DNA of 64,000 bases from G965267605 sp965267605 (GCA_965267605.1 OZ254088.1:992001-1056000), one strand, 5' to 3'; positions 26,155 through 33,486 are shown, counted from the first letter of the stretch. Numbers and translations are program-made. Notes: generated from the sequence alone by a model not told the origin.

Positions 26155-27015
26155 CTAATAGTGCCAGAAATCATGTTCGAAATTGAAGATCTTCTCTTTC
26201 ACTTTCTCAGCCTCGTACAACTTGTCGATACCTTTCTTGTATTGCCATATATATCGCCCATATACATTTGATTCTTTCACTATGGTGCTATGGAACATAC
26301 GTTTCCTAAATACATCATCATAAGAAAGCTGGGCAGCGTCATTCCACCTGTTGAATGCTGAGTGGTTAGCGAATACGTATCGTGCCTCAGGGAAATACGC
26401 CCAGAACAACATCTTTCGTCCCTTGAGGTTGCCGTCTGGATCAACAACATCAATGATGGGCGCAATGCCAACAATTCTCACGTCCATTACACTTCTTTGA
26501 CGGTCGAAGAACCACTCTTCCTTGATTCTATAGGCCTTCACCCGAGATCCTTCAATTTGTTCTTTAATTGTTTTGGTGATGGTCTCATCTGGATCATTGG
26601 GGTCTTCCACTTGTATGTCTATTTCCTCACAGAAGATGTTTTTGGCCTCTGTCTTTGAGAGCTTGGTAGAAAATTCATCGTCTTGCGAGTCGTAAAGCGA
26701 AATGGTTCCCTCGTTCGCCCCGATGGCCAACACATGAAACAAGCTTTGTTGTGAAGCTGTTAATTCTGTAGGGTAGTATAAGGGGTGGTTAAATTTCTCT
26801 CTAAGGTCGATATCTCTCCATACCCATCTTGACCACATAACGTCTGCTTCCCTTAATGGAGAATAGGGTGAAGGTCTTCGGGTAGCATTGTTTGTTTTAA
26901 CATAAGTGCCATTCAGAATGGTGCTCTGAGGCATTGAATAAGTACAATCGGTTTGCTGCCCGATGGAAAGTAATGTAACGGAGAGCAGCGCAAATGTGAT
27001 TCCCAATTTGTTCAT
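26155..27015 (-). CDS. gldN: Gliding motility / type IX secretion protein GldN
   Basis: GldN (PorN) forms a periplasmic ring with GldK in the type IX secretion system. The 286-residue protein has a signal peptide (MNKLGITFALLSVTLLSIGQQ) and the family core: VMWSRWVWRDIDLREKFNHP at about residues 60-79, a central region with KAYRIKEEWFFDRQRSVMDV, then VRIVGIAPI and MLFWAYFPEARYVFANHSAFNRWN, ending in NFEHDFWHY. Normally it is the last gene of gldKLMN, but here both neighbours are unrelated, so it is an orphan copy: either a second GldN/GldO-like paralogue or the only one, separated from its partners. Confidence 0.88.
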   Translation of the reverse strand: MNKLGITFALLSVTLLSIGQQTDCTYSMPQSTILNGTYVKTNNATRRPSPYSPLREADVMWSRWVWRDIDLREKFNHPLYYPTELTASQQSLFHVLAIGANEGTISLYDSQDDEFSTKLSKTEAKNIFCEEIDIQVEDPNDPDETITKTIKEQIEGSRVKAYRIKEEWFFDRQRSVMDVRIVGIAPIIDVVDPDGNLKGRKMLFWAYFPEARYVFANHSAFNRWNDAAQLSYDDVFRKRMFHSTIVKESNVYGRYIWQYKKGIDKLYEAEKVKEKIFNFEHDFWHY

Positions 27016-27124
27016 TGCTCGTGGATTTTAGTTCGTGTCTAAGAAGTAATTCGAGCAACGAAGGAGTGTTCGTGTACTAATTATAACGGGAGATTCAGGG
27101 TTTTGGTACACTCTCTTCTTCAAG

Positions 27125-27157
27125 TTTGTTTGAAATTGAAATGGATTTGTAAATTTG
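27125..27157 (+). promoter_or_regulatory. Promoter of the tRNA cluster (TTTG / TAAATTTG)
   Basis: TAAATTTG at 27150-27157 matches TAnnTTTG exactly, with TTTG copies at 27125-27128 and 27129-27132 giving spacers of 21 and 17 nt. The tRNA-Ser begins 10 nt after the -7 box, so the 5' leader would be only a few bases. Confidence 0.65.
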
Positions 27158-27167
27158 CGTCCCTTCC

Positions 27168-27256
27168 GGAGAGGTGGGTGAGTGGCTGAAACCACATGTT
27201 TGCTAAACATGCATACTGGGAAACTGGTATCGGGGGTTCGAATCCCCCTCTCTCCG
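27168..27256 (+). tRNA. tRNA-Ser (GCT)
   Basis: 89-nt class II tRNA. The acceptor stem GGAGAGG pairs with TCTCTCC (one G-T), followed by discriminator G. The anticodon arm is CATGT-TTGCTAA-ACATG, giving anticodon GCT. A long variable arm and the T-arm GGGGG-TTCGAAT-CCCCC complete it. CCA is not encoded. Confidence 0.96.
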
Positions 27257-27267
27257 CGAAACACAGA

Positions 27268-27342
27268 CGGGGTGTAGCGTAGCCCGGTTATCGCGCCTGC
27301 TTTGGGAGCAGGAGGTCGCAGGTTCGAATCCTGCCACCCCGA
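27268..27342 (+). tRNA. tRNA-Pro (TGG)
   Basis: 75-nt tRNA. Acceptor CGGGGTG pairs with CACCCCG, discriminator A. The anticodon arm CCTGC-TTTGGGA-GCAGG gives TGG. It lies 11 nt after tRNA-Ser, with no separate promoter visible. Confidence 0.96.
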
Positions 27343-27348
27343 CATGTG

Positions 27349-27375
27349 AAGCCTCCGCTTTTGCGGAGGCTTTAT
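27349..27375 (+). terminator. Strong hairpin between tRNA-Pro and tRNA-Arg
   Basis: AAGCCTCCGC, loop TTTT, GCGGAGGCTT, then TTATT: a 10-bp perfect stem that looks like an intrinsic terminator. It ends 1-2 nt before tRNA-Arg, leaving no room for a new promoter, so read-through or use as a processing stem must be considered. Confidence 0.7.
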
Positions 27376-27376
27376 T

Positions 27377-27450
27377 GGTCGCGTAGCTCAGCTGGATAGA
27401 GCATCTGCCTTCTAAGCAGACGGTCGAAGGTTCGAATCCTTCCGCGATCA
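27377..27450 (+). tRNA. tRNA-Arg (TCT)
   Basis: 74-nt tRNA. Acceptor GGTCGCG pairs with CGCGATC (one G-T), discriminator A. The anticodon arm is TCTGC-CTTCTAA-GCAGA, giving TCT. It follows the hairpin directly. Confidence 0.96.
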
Positions 27451-27463
27451 CAAGAGAAAGGAA

Positions 27464-27490
27464 AGCCTGCAACGTTGTTGCGGGCTTTTT
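27464..27490 (+). terminator. Intrinsic terminator after the tRNA cluster
   Basis: GCCTGCAAC, loop GTT, GTTGCGGGC (one T-G pair) followed by TTTTT. It ends the tRNA transcript 14 nt after tRNA-Arg. Confidence 0.85.
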
Positions 27491-27760
27491 CTTTGGAAGC
27501 AACCGGAGCTCGCTCACGGTTGCGAACAAAGAAAAAGACGCCATGCCGCAGGCATGCAGGCTTTGCTATTGCAACTTGGAGTAGGGAGGATCACGCAGTA
27601 ATCCTGTGCGGCTTCTATTTAGTCAAGACGCCATGCCGCAGGCATGCAGGCTTTACTATTGCAACCTGGATGAGGAAGGATCACGCAGTAATCCTGCGCT
27701 GTTCATACAACGACACTTCGACAGGCTCAGTGCGAACAGCTCAGTATGACAGCGCTTCGC
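27491..27760. repeat. Cluster of intergenic repeats: two 90-bp-spaced direct repeats plus palindromes
   Basis: This gene-free stretch contains (a) a stem GCAACCG/CGGTTGC at 27499-27523; (b) two direct repeats of about 78 bp starting at 27535 and 27625, each opening with AAGACG and holding the palindrome GCATGCCGCAGGCATGC-like core and the stem AGGAT/ATCCT around CACGCAGTA; and (c) at about 27714-27753 a segment CTTCGACAGGCTCAGTGCG with a following CTCAGTATGACA, which I recognise as a type common as dispersed repeats in Bacteroidota genomes. No convincing gene is present. Two copies and no spacer pattern argue against CRISPR. Confidence 0.8.
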
Positions 27761-27811
27761 CCACCGTCTTTTGTCTTAAGAAGACCTACATTAGACTTAT
27801 CTTGATGTTTC

Positions 27812-28330
27812 ATGATCCGGTTACCTCTGATATTAATTCTTTTGCTTACAGTCCCTCCCGTATTCTCCCAATCTGAAATTCGGGTCAAGAAACTGAAAGG
27901 CACTCGAGAGCGAACATTAGATATTCATCGGATCATAGAGGTTACAGGTAGTAGAGGAACTCAGAAGGGATTTGTGATCTCCGTTACAGATTCGAGCATG
28001 ACGATGAACCAACAGTATTTTGACAAAGGGGTAATGCGCGATACATTGGTAACAATGCGATTTAGCGATCTAACCAGTATTTCTTATTGCAAGCGTAACG
28101 ATCTGCTTAAGTGTGACAAGCGAAGAAGACATCGTGCGACACGAACTACTTTGAATACATGCTCCGCATTATGTATAGGAGTTGCCGTGACAGCGGCCTA
28201 CGGTGGAGCGTGGCCTGTGATCGTTGGGGGAGTGGGCGCTGCATTCGTGTTTCGGATTTTAGGTGCCCTTCTTAAGGATCGTAAGTACTATTTGCTTGGC
28301 AGTAAATGGCAGATCATCATAGAAGGATGA
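27812..28330 (+). CDS. Exported hypothetical protein with a C-terminal membrane segment
   Basis: A 172-residue protein with a signal peptide (MIRLPLILILLLTVPPVFSQ). The middle contains an 'RVKKLKGTRERTLDIHRIIEVTG' and a strand-rich section that reads like a small beta domain (GFVISVTDSSMTMN). A glycine-rich hydrophobic stretch follows (about 118-150, CSALCIGVAVTAAYGGAWPV). I do not recognise the family. It is the first protein gene after the tRNA and repeat region, and the two microprotein genes follow on the same strand. Confidence 0.65.
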   Translation: MIRLPLILILLLTVPPVFSQSEIRVKKLKGTRERTLDIHRIIEVTGSRGTQKGFVISVTDSSMTMNQQYFDKGVMRDTLVTMRFSDLTSISYCKRNDLLKCDKRRRHRATRTTLNTCSALCIGVAVTAAYGGAWPVIVGGVGAAFVFRILGALLKDRKYYLLGSKWQIIIEG

Positions 28331-28359
28331 TCTAAAATGCAATTACTATCTTAACATAT

Positions 28360-28464
28360 ATGAAGATCATACTCACCATCTTTAAGATTGCCATTGTTGT
28401 TCTGAGTTTTCCATTCTCTTTGATGCTCATCGGGTACTTCGGTAGAAATGAAAGGGGTATATAA
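28360..28464 (+). CDS. Single-helix membrane microprotein 1 (34 residues)
   Basis: ATG at 28360 opens a 34-residue reading frame, MKIILTIFKIAIVVLSFPFS, continuing to LMLIGYFGRNERGI: one hydrophobic helix with a short charged tail. It is a sibling of the next microprotein: M-K-I, L-T-I, K, V-L, F-P, S-L and Y-F fall at the same positions. The close match of two neighbouring frames argues that both are translated genes rather than chance frames. It lies 29 bp after the exported hypothetical protein gene. Function unknown. Confidence 0.6.
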   Translation: MKIILTIFKIAIVVLSFPFSLMLIGYFGRNERGI

Positions 28465-28490
28465 TGTACTGGAGTTAAACCTCGAAAGAC

Positions 28491-28607
28491 ATGAAGATCC
28501 TACTTACCATCCTCAAAGCGATCCTGATCGTTCTCTTCTTCCCCATTTCTTTGCTTTTTGTAGCATATTTCCGCCAGCGCAAGCAAAGAAAGAAGTATAT
28601 GAGCTAA
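28491..28607 (+). CDS. Single-helix membrane microprotein 2 (38 residues)
   Basis: ATG at 28491 opens a 38-residue frame, MKILLTILKAILIVLFFPIS then LLFVAYFRQRKQRKKYMS: one membrane helix and a strongly basic C-terminal tail. It aligns without gaps over about 26 residues with microprotein 1, sharing the MKI-LTI-K-VL-FP-SL-YF pattern, but its tail is more basic. The basic end suggests a cytoplasmic C-terminus by the positive-inside rule. It precedes a DUF6249-like membrane gene and the ECF sigma gene. Confidence 0.62.
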   Translation: MKILLTILKAILIVLFFPISLLFVAYFRQRKQRKKYMS

Positions 28608-28720
28608 ATTTAACTCGCAGTTAATCAGCTAGTTGGTAGTTAATTTTCAATTTTTTCTTCTTCAGGTGTTACCTGATCGGTAGTTCCTGCGTCAAAGGAT
28701 ACGAACACAAAAAATTTATC

Positions 28721-29059
28721 ATGGAAGCGATTATAGTACCAGTAACAATGTTCCTCATGATCTTCGGAATTGTTTTCGTTAGTGTCATGGCAAGAAATAA
28801 GGAGAGATTAGCAATGATCGAAAAGGGAGCGAATGCTGATCTGTTTAGAAAGAAGACCAATAGATTGGGTGCCCTGAAGATTGGAATGGCTGCGGTTGGA
28901 ATTGCATTGGGTATTCTTCTTGGTTTCGCGTTGCATGCCAATGCAGGAATGCCTGCGGAAATTGCAATGCCCGCGATGATCTTCCTGTGTGGTGGTGGAG
29001 CCCTTATGGCATTCTACTTCTTAAGCAAGAAGTTAGAACCTAATGCCAATCAGGAGTAA
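28721..29059 (+). CDS. Small DUF6249-like membrane protein
   Basis: A 112-residue protein with three hydrophobic segments: residues 4-23 (IIVPVTMFLMIFGIVFVSV), about 50-70 and 80-100. The cytoplasmic loop ARNKERLAMIEKGANADLF between the first two is the conserved block of DUF6249, small proteins often encoded next to ECF sigma factors in Bacteroidota. Here the sigma gene follows 9 bp downstream, probably cotranscribed. It may help tune the sigma factor, but that is inference. Confidence 0.8.
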   Translation: MEAIIVPVTMFLMIFGIVFVSVMARNKERLAMIEKGANADLFRKKTNRLGALKIGMAAVGIALGILLGFALHANAGMPAEIAMPAMIFLCGGGALMAFYFLSKKLEPNANQE

Positions 29060-29068
29060 TAGGGGATC

Positions 29069-29635
29069 TTGGAAGATCGTATTTACATAGAGCAAGTGCT
29101 CTCTGGCAAAACCGCGGCATTCGCGGTTTTGGTGGATAGATACAAAGACTATGCTTTCACTATAGCCAAGCGTGTGCTACGCAGTAGTGAAGAGGCAGAA
29201 GAAGTGTCGCAGGATGCGTTTATGAAGGTTTTTCAAAAGCTTCATACCTACGACCACTCCAGTAAATTCTCTACCTGGCTTTATTCAATTGTGTTCAGGA
29301 CAGCCATTAGCCAGTTGAGAAAGAAAGGACTTGACTATAGCGAGACTGATGTGACTACCCTGGATCACATTACGGCTGAGGAAAGAGATCCGGAGGCTGA
29401 GCTTACAGATAAAGATACGGCCATTCACGTGAGAAAGGTGGTAGATAAGTTACCTGTAGCAGAATCTGTGATCGTTACCCTGTATTATATGGATGGCGCC
29501 TCTGTCAAGGAAATAGCTGAAATCATGGAGATGACAGAAGGCAACGTAAAGGTCAGGCTTATGCGTTCCAGGAAGAAACTAAGAGAACTACTTGAAATTG
29601 AACTTCAACATGAGGTTCGGCAAATGATTGGATAG
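29069..29635 (+). CDS. ECF-type RNA polymerase sigma factor
   Basis: Sigma-70 family, ECF subgroup, 188 residues, directing RNA polymerase to a small regulon. Region 2 shows FAVLVDRYKDYAFTIAKRVL then EEAEEVSQDAFMKVFQKL at about residues 36-56; region 4 shows LPVAESVIVTLYYMDGASVKEIAEIMEM, a helix-turn-helix, at about residues 132-161. The frame opens with TTG at 29069, since the next Met is inside region 2. The stop codon abuts the ATG of the next gene, so translation is coupled to a membrane protein that is probably its anti-sigma factor. Confidence 0.93.
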   Translation: MEDRIYIEQVLSGKTAAFAVLVDRYKDYAFTIAKRVLRSSEEAEEVSQDAFMKVFQKLHTYDHSSKFSTWLYSIVFRTAISQLRKKGLDYSETDVTTLDHITAEERDPEAELTDKDTAIHVRKVVDKLPVAESVIVTLYYMDGASVKEIAEIMEMTEGNVKVRLMRSRKKLRELLEIELQHEVRQMIG

Positions 29636-30088
29636 ATGAGTGAAGATTTGAATCATAAGATGGGACCAGAAAAAGCGCCAAACGACTTTACTGATAAGTT
29701 AATGGCTAGAATCCAAAAAGAGGAAGAGGTGTTGGAACAAGCAATGTTCAAAGTGATGAGAGATCACCTTATTGAGCAACCTTCAGCTACATTCACGGAA
29801 CGCTTGTTGGCGAAATTGCCGATAGCGGGTGTATCACAAAAACCGGTCGCGCTGAAGTGGTTGTTATACATCTCTCTGGGTACCATTGGTATCATCACAG
29901 GAATAGTTCAGTTGCTGAATGGTACCCAGGCAGACGGAAATGGACTCTCCAATGCAACAAGTGGATTTCTTCAGGGCTTACAGCAAATGTTGGAGCAATA
30001 CCCAATGGTATGGACGATGGTGCTTGGGCTTACCGCGCTAATTGTGCTGGACGGTAGCTTGAGGTTGCGAAACGCTAGTAAAGCTTAA
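29636..30088 (+). CDS. Membrane protein, probable anti-sigma partner
   Basis: A 150-residue protein with a cytoplasmic N-terminus of about 77 residues and two membrane segments (about 79-97 and 125-143). The N-terminus has two copies of one motif: APNDFTDKLMARI at residues 14-26 and PSATFTERLLAKL at about 49-61, a helix theme often seen in anti-sigma-like proteins of this phylum. There are no cysteines, so it is not a zinc anti-sigma factor. Immediate abutment to the ECF sigma gene is the main evidence for the role. It is convergent with the alpha/beta hydrolase gene and overlaps its 3' end by 14 bp. Confidence 0.7.
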   Translation: MSEDLNHKMGPEKAPNDFTDKLMARIQKEEEVLEQAMFKVMRDHLIEQPSATFTERLLAKLPIAGVSQKPVALKWLLYISLGTIGIITGIVQLLNGTQADGNGLSNATSGFLQGLQQMLEQYPMVWTMVLGLTALIVLDGSLRLRNASKA

Positions 30089-31049
30089 TGGTTTTGCACC
30101 AGGTGCGAATTACCTTGAATACTTCAGGTTGAATTACAGATGTGTCTCCTATGGTGAGAAGATGTCCTGTGCCATCAATTTTAGAGAGTCTATTCTGTTT
30201 TGATTTCTTTCCCAATACCTTCTTGTAAACTTTGAAGCTGTAATTAGGGTCTACCTGCACATCGTCACTGCCCCAAAGTGCCAGTACTGGACAGTTCACT
30301 TTCTTTAATTCAGGTGTTACATCAGGAAACGCCTCATTCTTTACCAGGAAATTGTAACGTTCCTCAGGTATTACACCAAGCTTACTCTTGACGATTGCCG
30401 GGGCTTTTTTCTTGAAGAATTTTTGAAAATCCTCGTAGCTGGTCTTGTCTCGAATTTTCTTAATCATGTTCGAAGTGAACTTCTTGGCTGCCGTGATCTC
30501 TTCAGCAGATCCATTGGCATTGGCCAACATATTCTGAATTAGAAACAATGACTGTTCTTCACCTTCTACAGGGCAAGAGAACATCATAATGAACTGGATA
30601 TCCTTATCGGCCTTAGCAAATGCTTTAGGCATTACCCATCCAGCTTGACTAATTCCCCAAAGCCCAAGTGATTTCTTGTCAACCCCTTTAGTTTTCTTCA
30701 ATAGCTCAATGGCAGCAACAACCTCATTGGCGCGCGCGTCCATGGTCTGGTTCATCCATTGTCCGGTAGAGTTGCCAACGCCAGGTTTATCCCATGTAAA
30801 CGAACCAATGCCCAGTGATGCAAGGCTATCGATCAGAGGTTTGTAATATCCCCCAAACATTTTGTCGATCATACCATCTCCGTGCACAAATAGCAGAACC
30901 GGACATTTCTTCACTCCGGTCGGAGTGAACAATGTGCCTTCCAACTGATCGGATCCATTAGCGAAGTAGAGCGTCTCCTCCTTAAGATTTTGGCAGTGGC
31001 CAATAAATGAGAAACCCAAGAGTCCTAGAAGTAGAGCTTTTCGCATCAC
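30075..31049 (-). CDS. Exported alpha/beta hydrolase
   Basis: A 324-residue serine hydrolase with a signal peptide (MMRKALLLGLLGFSFIGHCQ). The fold markers are the oxyanion region LLFVHGDGMIDKM, the nucleophile elbow LGLWGISQAGWVMPKAF at about residues 136-152 (serine in GISQAG), the aspartate region LALWGSDDVQVDP and the histidine in KIDGTGHLLTIGD. Substrate is unknown; esters or small amides are typical. It is followed by a MOSC-domain gene in the same direction on the upstream side (1 bp gap), so the two may be cotranscribed. Confidence 0.88.
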   Translation of the reverse strand: MMRKALLLGLLGFSFIGHCQNLKEETLYFANGSDQLEGTLFTPTGVKKCPVLLFVHGDGMIDKMFGGYYKPLIDSLASLGIGSFTWDKPGVGNSTGQWMNQTMDARANEVVAAIELLKKTKGVDKKSLGLWGISQAGWVMPKAFAKADKDIQFIMMFSCPVEGEEQSLFLIQNMLANANGSAEEITAAKKFTSNMIKKIRDKTSYEDFQKFFKKKAPAIVKSKLGVIPEERYNFLVKNEAFPDVTPELKKVNCPVLALWGSDDVQVDPNYSFKVYKKVLGKKSKQNRLSKIDGTGHLLTIGDTSVIQPEVFKVIRTWCKTIKLY

Positions 31050-31050
31050 C

Positions 31051-31596
31051 CTAATTTAAGCGGATAATTTTATCTCCGGCAGTTATTTTACCTGATGTAA
31101 TGACCTTCGCGTTTACTCCTCTGTGATTAAGCGAACGTCCTTCTTTGGAGTTGACAAATCTGATCGCGCCTTTCCCAAAACGTTCGCTGAACTTCTTGCA
31201 GCCAGTGTGAGGGTGAGCGCTTATCTCTATAACTGCTTCACCAATTTGCAACTGAGTTCCCGCAGGCAACTCTTTGTCGCTCAACTCAAAATCTACCAGT
31301 AGTTGATCTCCAGCGAGGGGCCATGTTGTTTCATCATCCGTAATGGCTTTCAATGCACGCGTAGACATGAGCGTGAGTTGCTGCTCGATGTGGGCGCTTC
31401 CGTCAGGTGTATGGCGACTACCTTTTCTTATCCAGTTGTCGCCCACGAGCCCTTCCTCCAATGATAGCTCTCCTTGTTCAATAATCTCCCTTTGATCAAT
31501 ATTGGGCCTTCGAACAATTAGGGCCAGGGAACCATTGTTGCTAGGGCATTTTGGTAGCGCATCATATCTCTTCTCGATTTCTTCTTCGGTGTACAT
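31051..31596 (-). CDS. MOSC-domain protein
   Basis: A 181-residue protein of the MOSC family, whose members handle sulfur or molybdenum cofactor chemistry through a conserved cysteine. The region HPHTGCKKFSERFGKGAIRFV at about residues 132-152 carries that cysteine (GCKKF), and RSLNHRGVNAKVITSGKITAGDKI closes the domain. Only the single MOSC domain is present, as in YiiM-like proteins. The start at 31596 follows from ATG; the gene is upstream of the alpha/beta hydrolase with a 1-bp gap. Confidence 0.88.
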   Translation of the reverse strand: MYTEEEIEKRYDALPKCPSNNGSLALIVRRPNIDQREIIEQGELSLEEGLVGDNWIRKGSRHTPDGSAHIEQQLTLMSTRALKAITDDETTWPLAGDQLLVDFELSDKELPAGTQLQIGEAVIEISAHPHTGCKKFSERFGKGAIRFVNSKEGRSLNHRGVNAKVITSGKITAGDKIIRLN

Positions 31597-31667
31597 TCAA
31601 TAGCGGATTTGGAGTGGAAAAATAATCTTGTTTATTTGATGTTATACGATCTACTTAACCAATAATT

Positions 31668-32501
31668 GTGAGAAACGGACTTTATATTTTGCTGGTAACT
31701 CTGATTGCCTTCGGATGCGGTGCAGAGGAAGAGCAGTTAATGAATGTTGATGAAGTTTCTACGCCCGTGATGGAGGTGGAGGATATCAGTGAACTAGCGG
31801 CTCCAGAGATCACATGTTTGTATCAATACTTTAGCCTTGACCTCAAAGACGAATCTTTCGAAACCTATTATTATCAGTTGATTTCAGACCTCCGAAACCA
31901 GGACACGGTTGCCATGGTTAACGCATTTGCGGAGGCTGTGGGTTTCTCCAAATACGAGTGTTGGGATGGTCATTGGGTGAAGGACCCTGCATGTAACGGT
32001 TGCACGAAATGTAGCAGGGAAGGAATCATCAAGGGCGCATTTGGCACTGGTCCGAAGAAGGATATTTGTGCAAGCCTGGAGCGTTTGATATCGTGTTTCG
32101 GAATAGGGGAGATGCCTGACGATGGATATTACAGCAACTTGGTGAAGGGGGAGGTCAGCTACGCGAATTTCAATTTCAAGTCTCCGAAGCAACAAGAAGC
32201 TTTTTTCGATTACCGTCTTACCCTGTATCTGGGCGATTCCGTTGATGTGTATGCGGAGGCGGATACCAATACTTTGATTAGAAGGATTCCTGCAGAAGCT
32301 GTGGAACGTCAACTAGACGTTGGTGAGGAAATACAAGGTAAGCAACGGCATATCTGGTTCAGACCGTTTGAGCATAATGGATTGAGGGGTTACACGAAAT
32401 CTAATGAGAGCTTCACCAATTTTGGGCATACAAGAATTGTGTTCTCCAGAATAAAAGGAGAGTGGAAGATCACGCACGTGTTTCAGCCACCCGGTTGCTA
32501 A
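31668..32501 (+). CDS. Cysteine-containing lipoprotein of unknown function
   Basis: A 277-residue protein starting at GTG 31668 with a lipobox LIAFGCGAE (acylated cysteine at about residue 17), so it is probably anchored in the envelope. The middle has a cysteine cluster (ECWDGHWVKDPACNGCTKCS) that could bind metal. Near the C-terminus, SVDVYAEADTNTLIRRIP and RHIWFRPFEHNGLRGYTKS resemble a bacterial SH3-like fold. I do not recognise the family. Its stop codon shares CTAA with that of the first cupin gene, which is convergent. Confidence 0.7.
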   Translation: MRNGLYILLVTLIAFGCGAEEEQLMNVDEVSTPVMEVEDISELAAPEITCLYQYFSLDLKDESFETYYYQLISDLRNQDTVAMVNAFAEAVGFSKYECWDGHWVKDPACNGCTKCSREGIIKGAFGTGPKKDICASLERLISCFGIGEMPDDGYYSNLVKGEVSYANFNFKSPKQQEAFFDYRLTLYLGDSVDVYAEADTNTLIRRIPAEAVERQLDVGEEIQGKQRHIWFRPFEHNGLRGYTKSNESFTNFGHTRIVFSRIKGEWKITHVFQPPGC

Positions 32502-32884
32502 AGCCTGTCTAGCGTATTCGTGTTTAACGTGAAATCGTTCTCCACGTTGCCAGTGTTCACGTTCTTATTCGTTACGAACATCATCAATTCAGCTTCATCC
32601 TTGGTAACGGGTCTGTGAACCACGCCTTTGGGTACCACGATGAACTCACCTTGCTTTACGGGAACTCGTCCATCTTCAAATTCAATTTCGATCTCGCCCC
32701 TTACAACGAGGAACATTTCGTCCTCATCTTCATGAACATGTGGTTCAAATTCATCACCCTGGATCTTGACAAGCCGAATGTGTTGTCCGTTGAGTTCAGC
32801 AACCACTCTTGGATTCCACTGATCGGTGATCTGAGATAATTTTGATGCTACATTAATTGCCTGTATAGGGTCAGTTGTTTCCAT
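32498..32884 (-). CDS. Cupin-domain protein 1
   Basis: Single-domain cupin of 128 residues. The metal-binding strands are EFEPHVHEDEDEMFLVVRGEIEIEFEDG at about residues 46-73 (H-x-H with E) and the second motif GVVHRPVTKDEAELMMFV at about 87-104. It may act as a small dioxygenase, isomerase or binding protein. It shares the same layout (H-K/H, E, then MHRP or VHRP) with cupin 2 just upstream, 22 bp apart, and the two look like divergent paralogues in one operon. Confidence 0.85.
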   Translation of the reverse strand: METTDPIQAINVASKLSQITDQWNPRVVAELNGQHIRLVKIQGDEFEPHVHEDEDEMFLVVRGEIEIEFEDGRVPVKQGEFIVVPKGVVHRPVTKDEAELMMFVTNKNVNTGNVENDFTLNTNTLDRL

Positions 32885-32906
32885 TCATTGCCGTTAAAAT
32901 TTCTGA

Positions 32907-33284
32907 TCATTCTTCACCGATCGGATCAATTTCACTTGTTTCAACCATCAGCATCACGGTTTTAATAGGGGCTCTGGGGCGATGCATTACACCTTTGGAG
33001 ATGGTTGTACCTTGATTGGGACCCAATTCTATGGTTTTATCCTCCAGATCAATGAGTAGTTTTCCAGATAGGACAAAGAAGAATTCATCGTCATCATCGT
33101 GCTTATGCCAATGGTATTCACCCTCAACAATGCCTATGCGCGCTACGCTATCATTGATTTTCGTTAATGTCTGATTGAACCAAGGATCTGTACATTCTTC
33201 CACTATTTGGTTGACGTCTATCAACTCGTGGTGTCCAAATTTGATGTCCATGCGCTGGTTGTAATCGTAGTCTTCTTTTGCCAT
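32907..33284 (-). CDS. Cupin-domain protein 2
   Basis: Single-domain cupin of 125 residues. Metal-site motifs are EYHWHKHDDDDEFFFVLSGKL at about residues 57-77 and TISKGVMHRPRAP. The acidic DDDDE run is unusual in length. Gene order and shared motifs suggest a duplication with cupin 1. Substrate unknown. The promoter was not identified; the 222 bp between this gene and the giant repeat protein hold only the promoter of the latter. Confidence 0.85.
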   Translation of the reverse strand: MAKEDYDYNQRMDIKFGHHELIDVNQIVEECTDPWFNQTLTKINDSVARIGIVEGEYHWHKHDDDDEFFFVLSGKLLIDLEDKTIELGPNQGTTISKGVMHRPRAPIKTVMLMVETSEIDPIGEE

Positions 33285-33453
33285 GAAATGAATTTACGGA
33301 AACGGGCCCTTATTTCATGAATTGTTGATAAGTAGAGGGGGTACCACGTGTATCTTATCAGCTTGTTCACGTTGTAAATGAAAGATTTTGTGCAAAACAC
33401 TGATTTACTGCACCATATATTTAGAAACATCAATTGCGGGATTCGGAACGATC

Positions 33454-33486
33454 TTTGGTGTTTTAACGGTGTAATTGCGATATTTG
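33454..33486 (+). promoter_or_regulatory. Promoter for the giant repeat protein (TTTG-N21-GATATTTG)
   Basis: TTTG at 33454-33457 and GATATTTG at 33479-33486 (one mismatch to TAnnTTTG) are spaced 21 nt. The TTG start at 33507 lies 20 nt downstream. Confidence 0.5.

Noticed and set aside
27028..27544. Long minus-strand reading frames across the tRNA cluster, one reading like SGWQDSNLRPPAPKAG
   Set aside because: This is the well-known false protein produced by translating tRNA genes on the opposite strand; real tRNAs with full cloverleaf pairing are present here.
27535..27702. Possible CRISPR array
   Set aside because: Only two copies, each about 78 bp with a 12-bp gap, no unique spacers and no cas gene nearby.
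27475..27876. A 133-residue plus-strand reading frame starting in the repeat cluster
   Set aside because: It runs through the terminator and the direct repeats, has repeated ARSR/ATWMRK-like text that mirrors the DNA repeats, and overlaps the start of the real exported protein gene at 27812.
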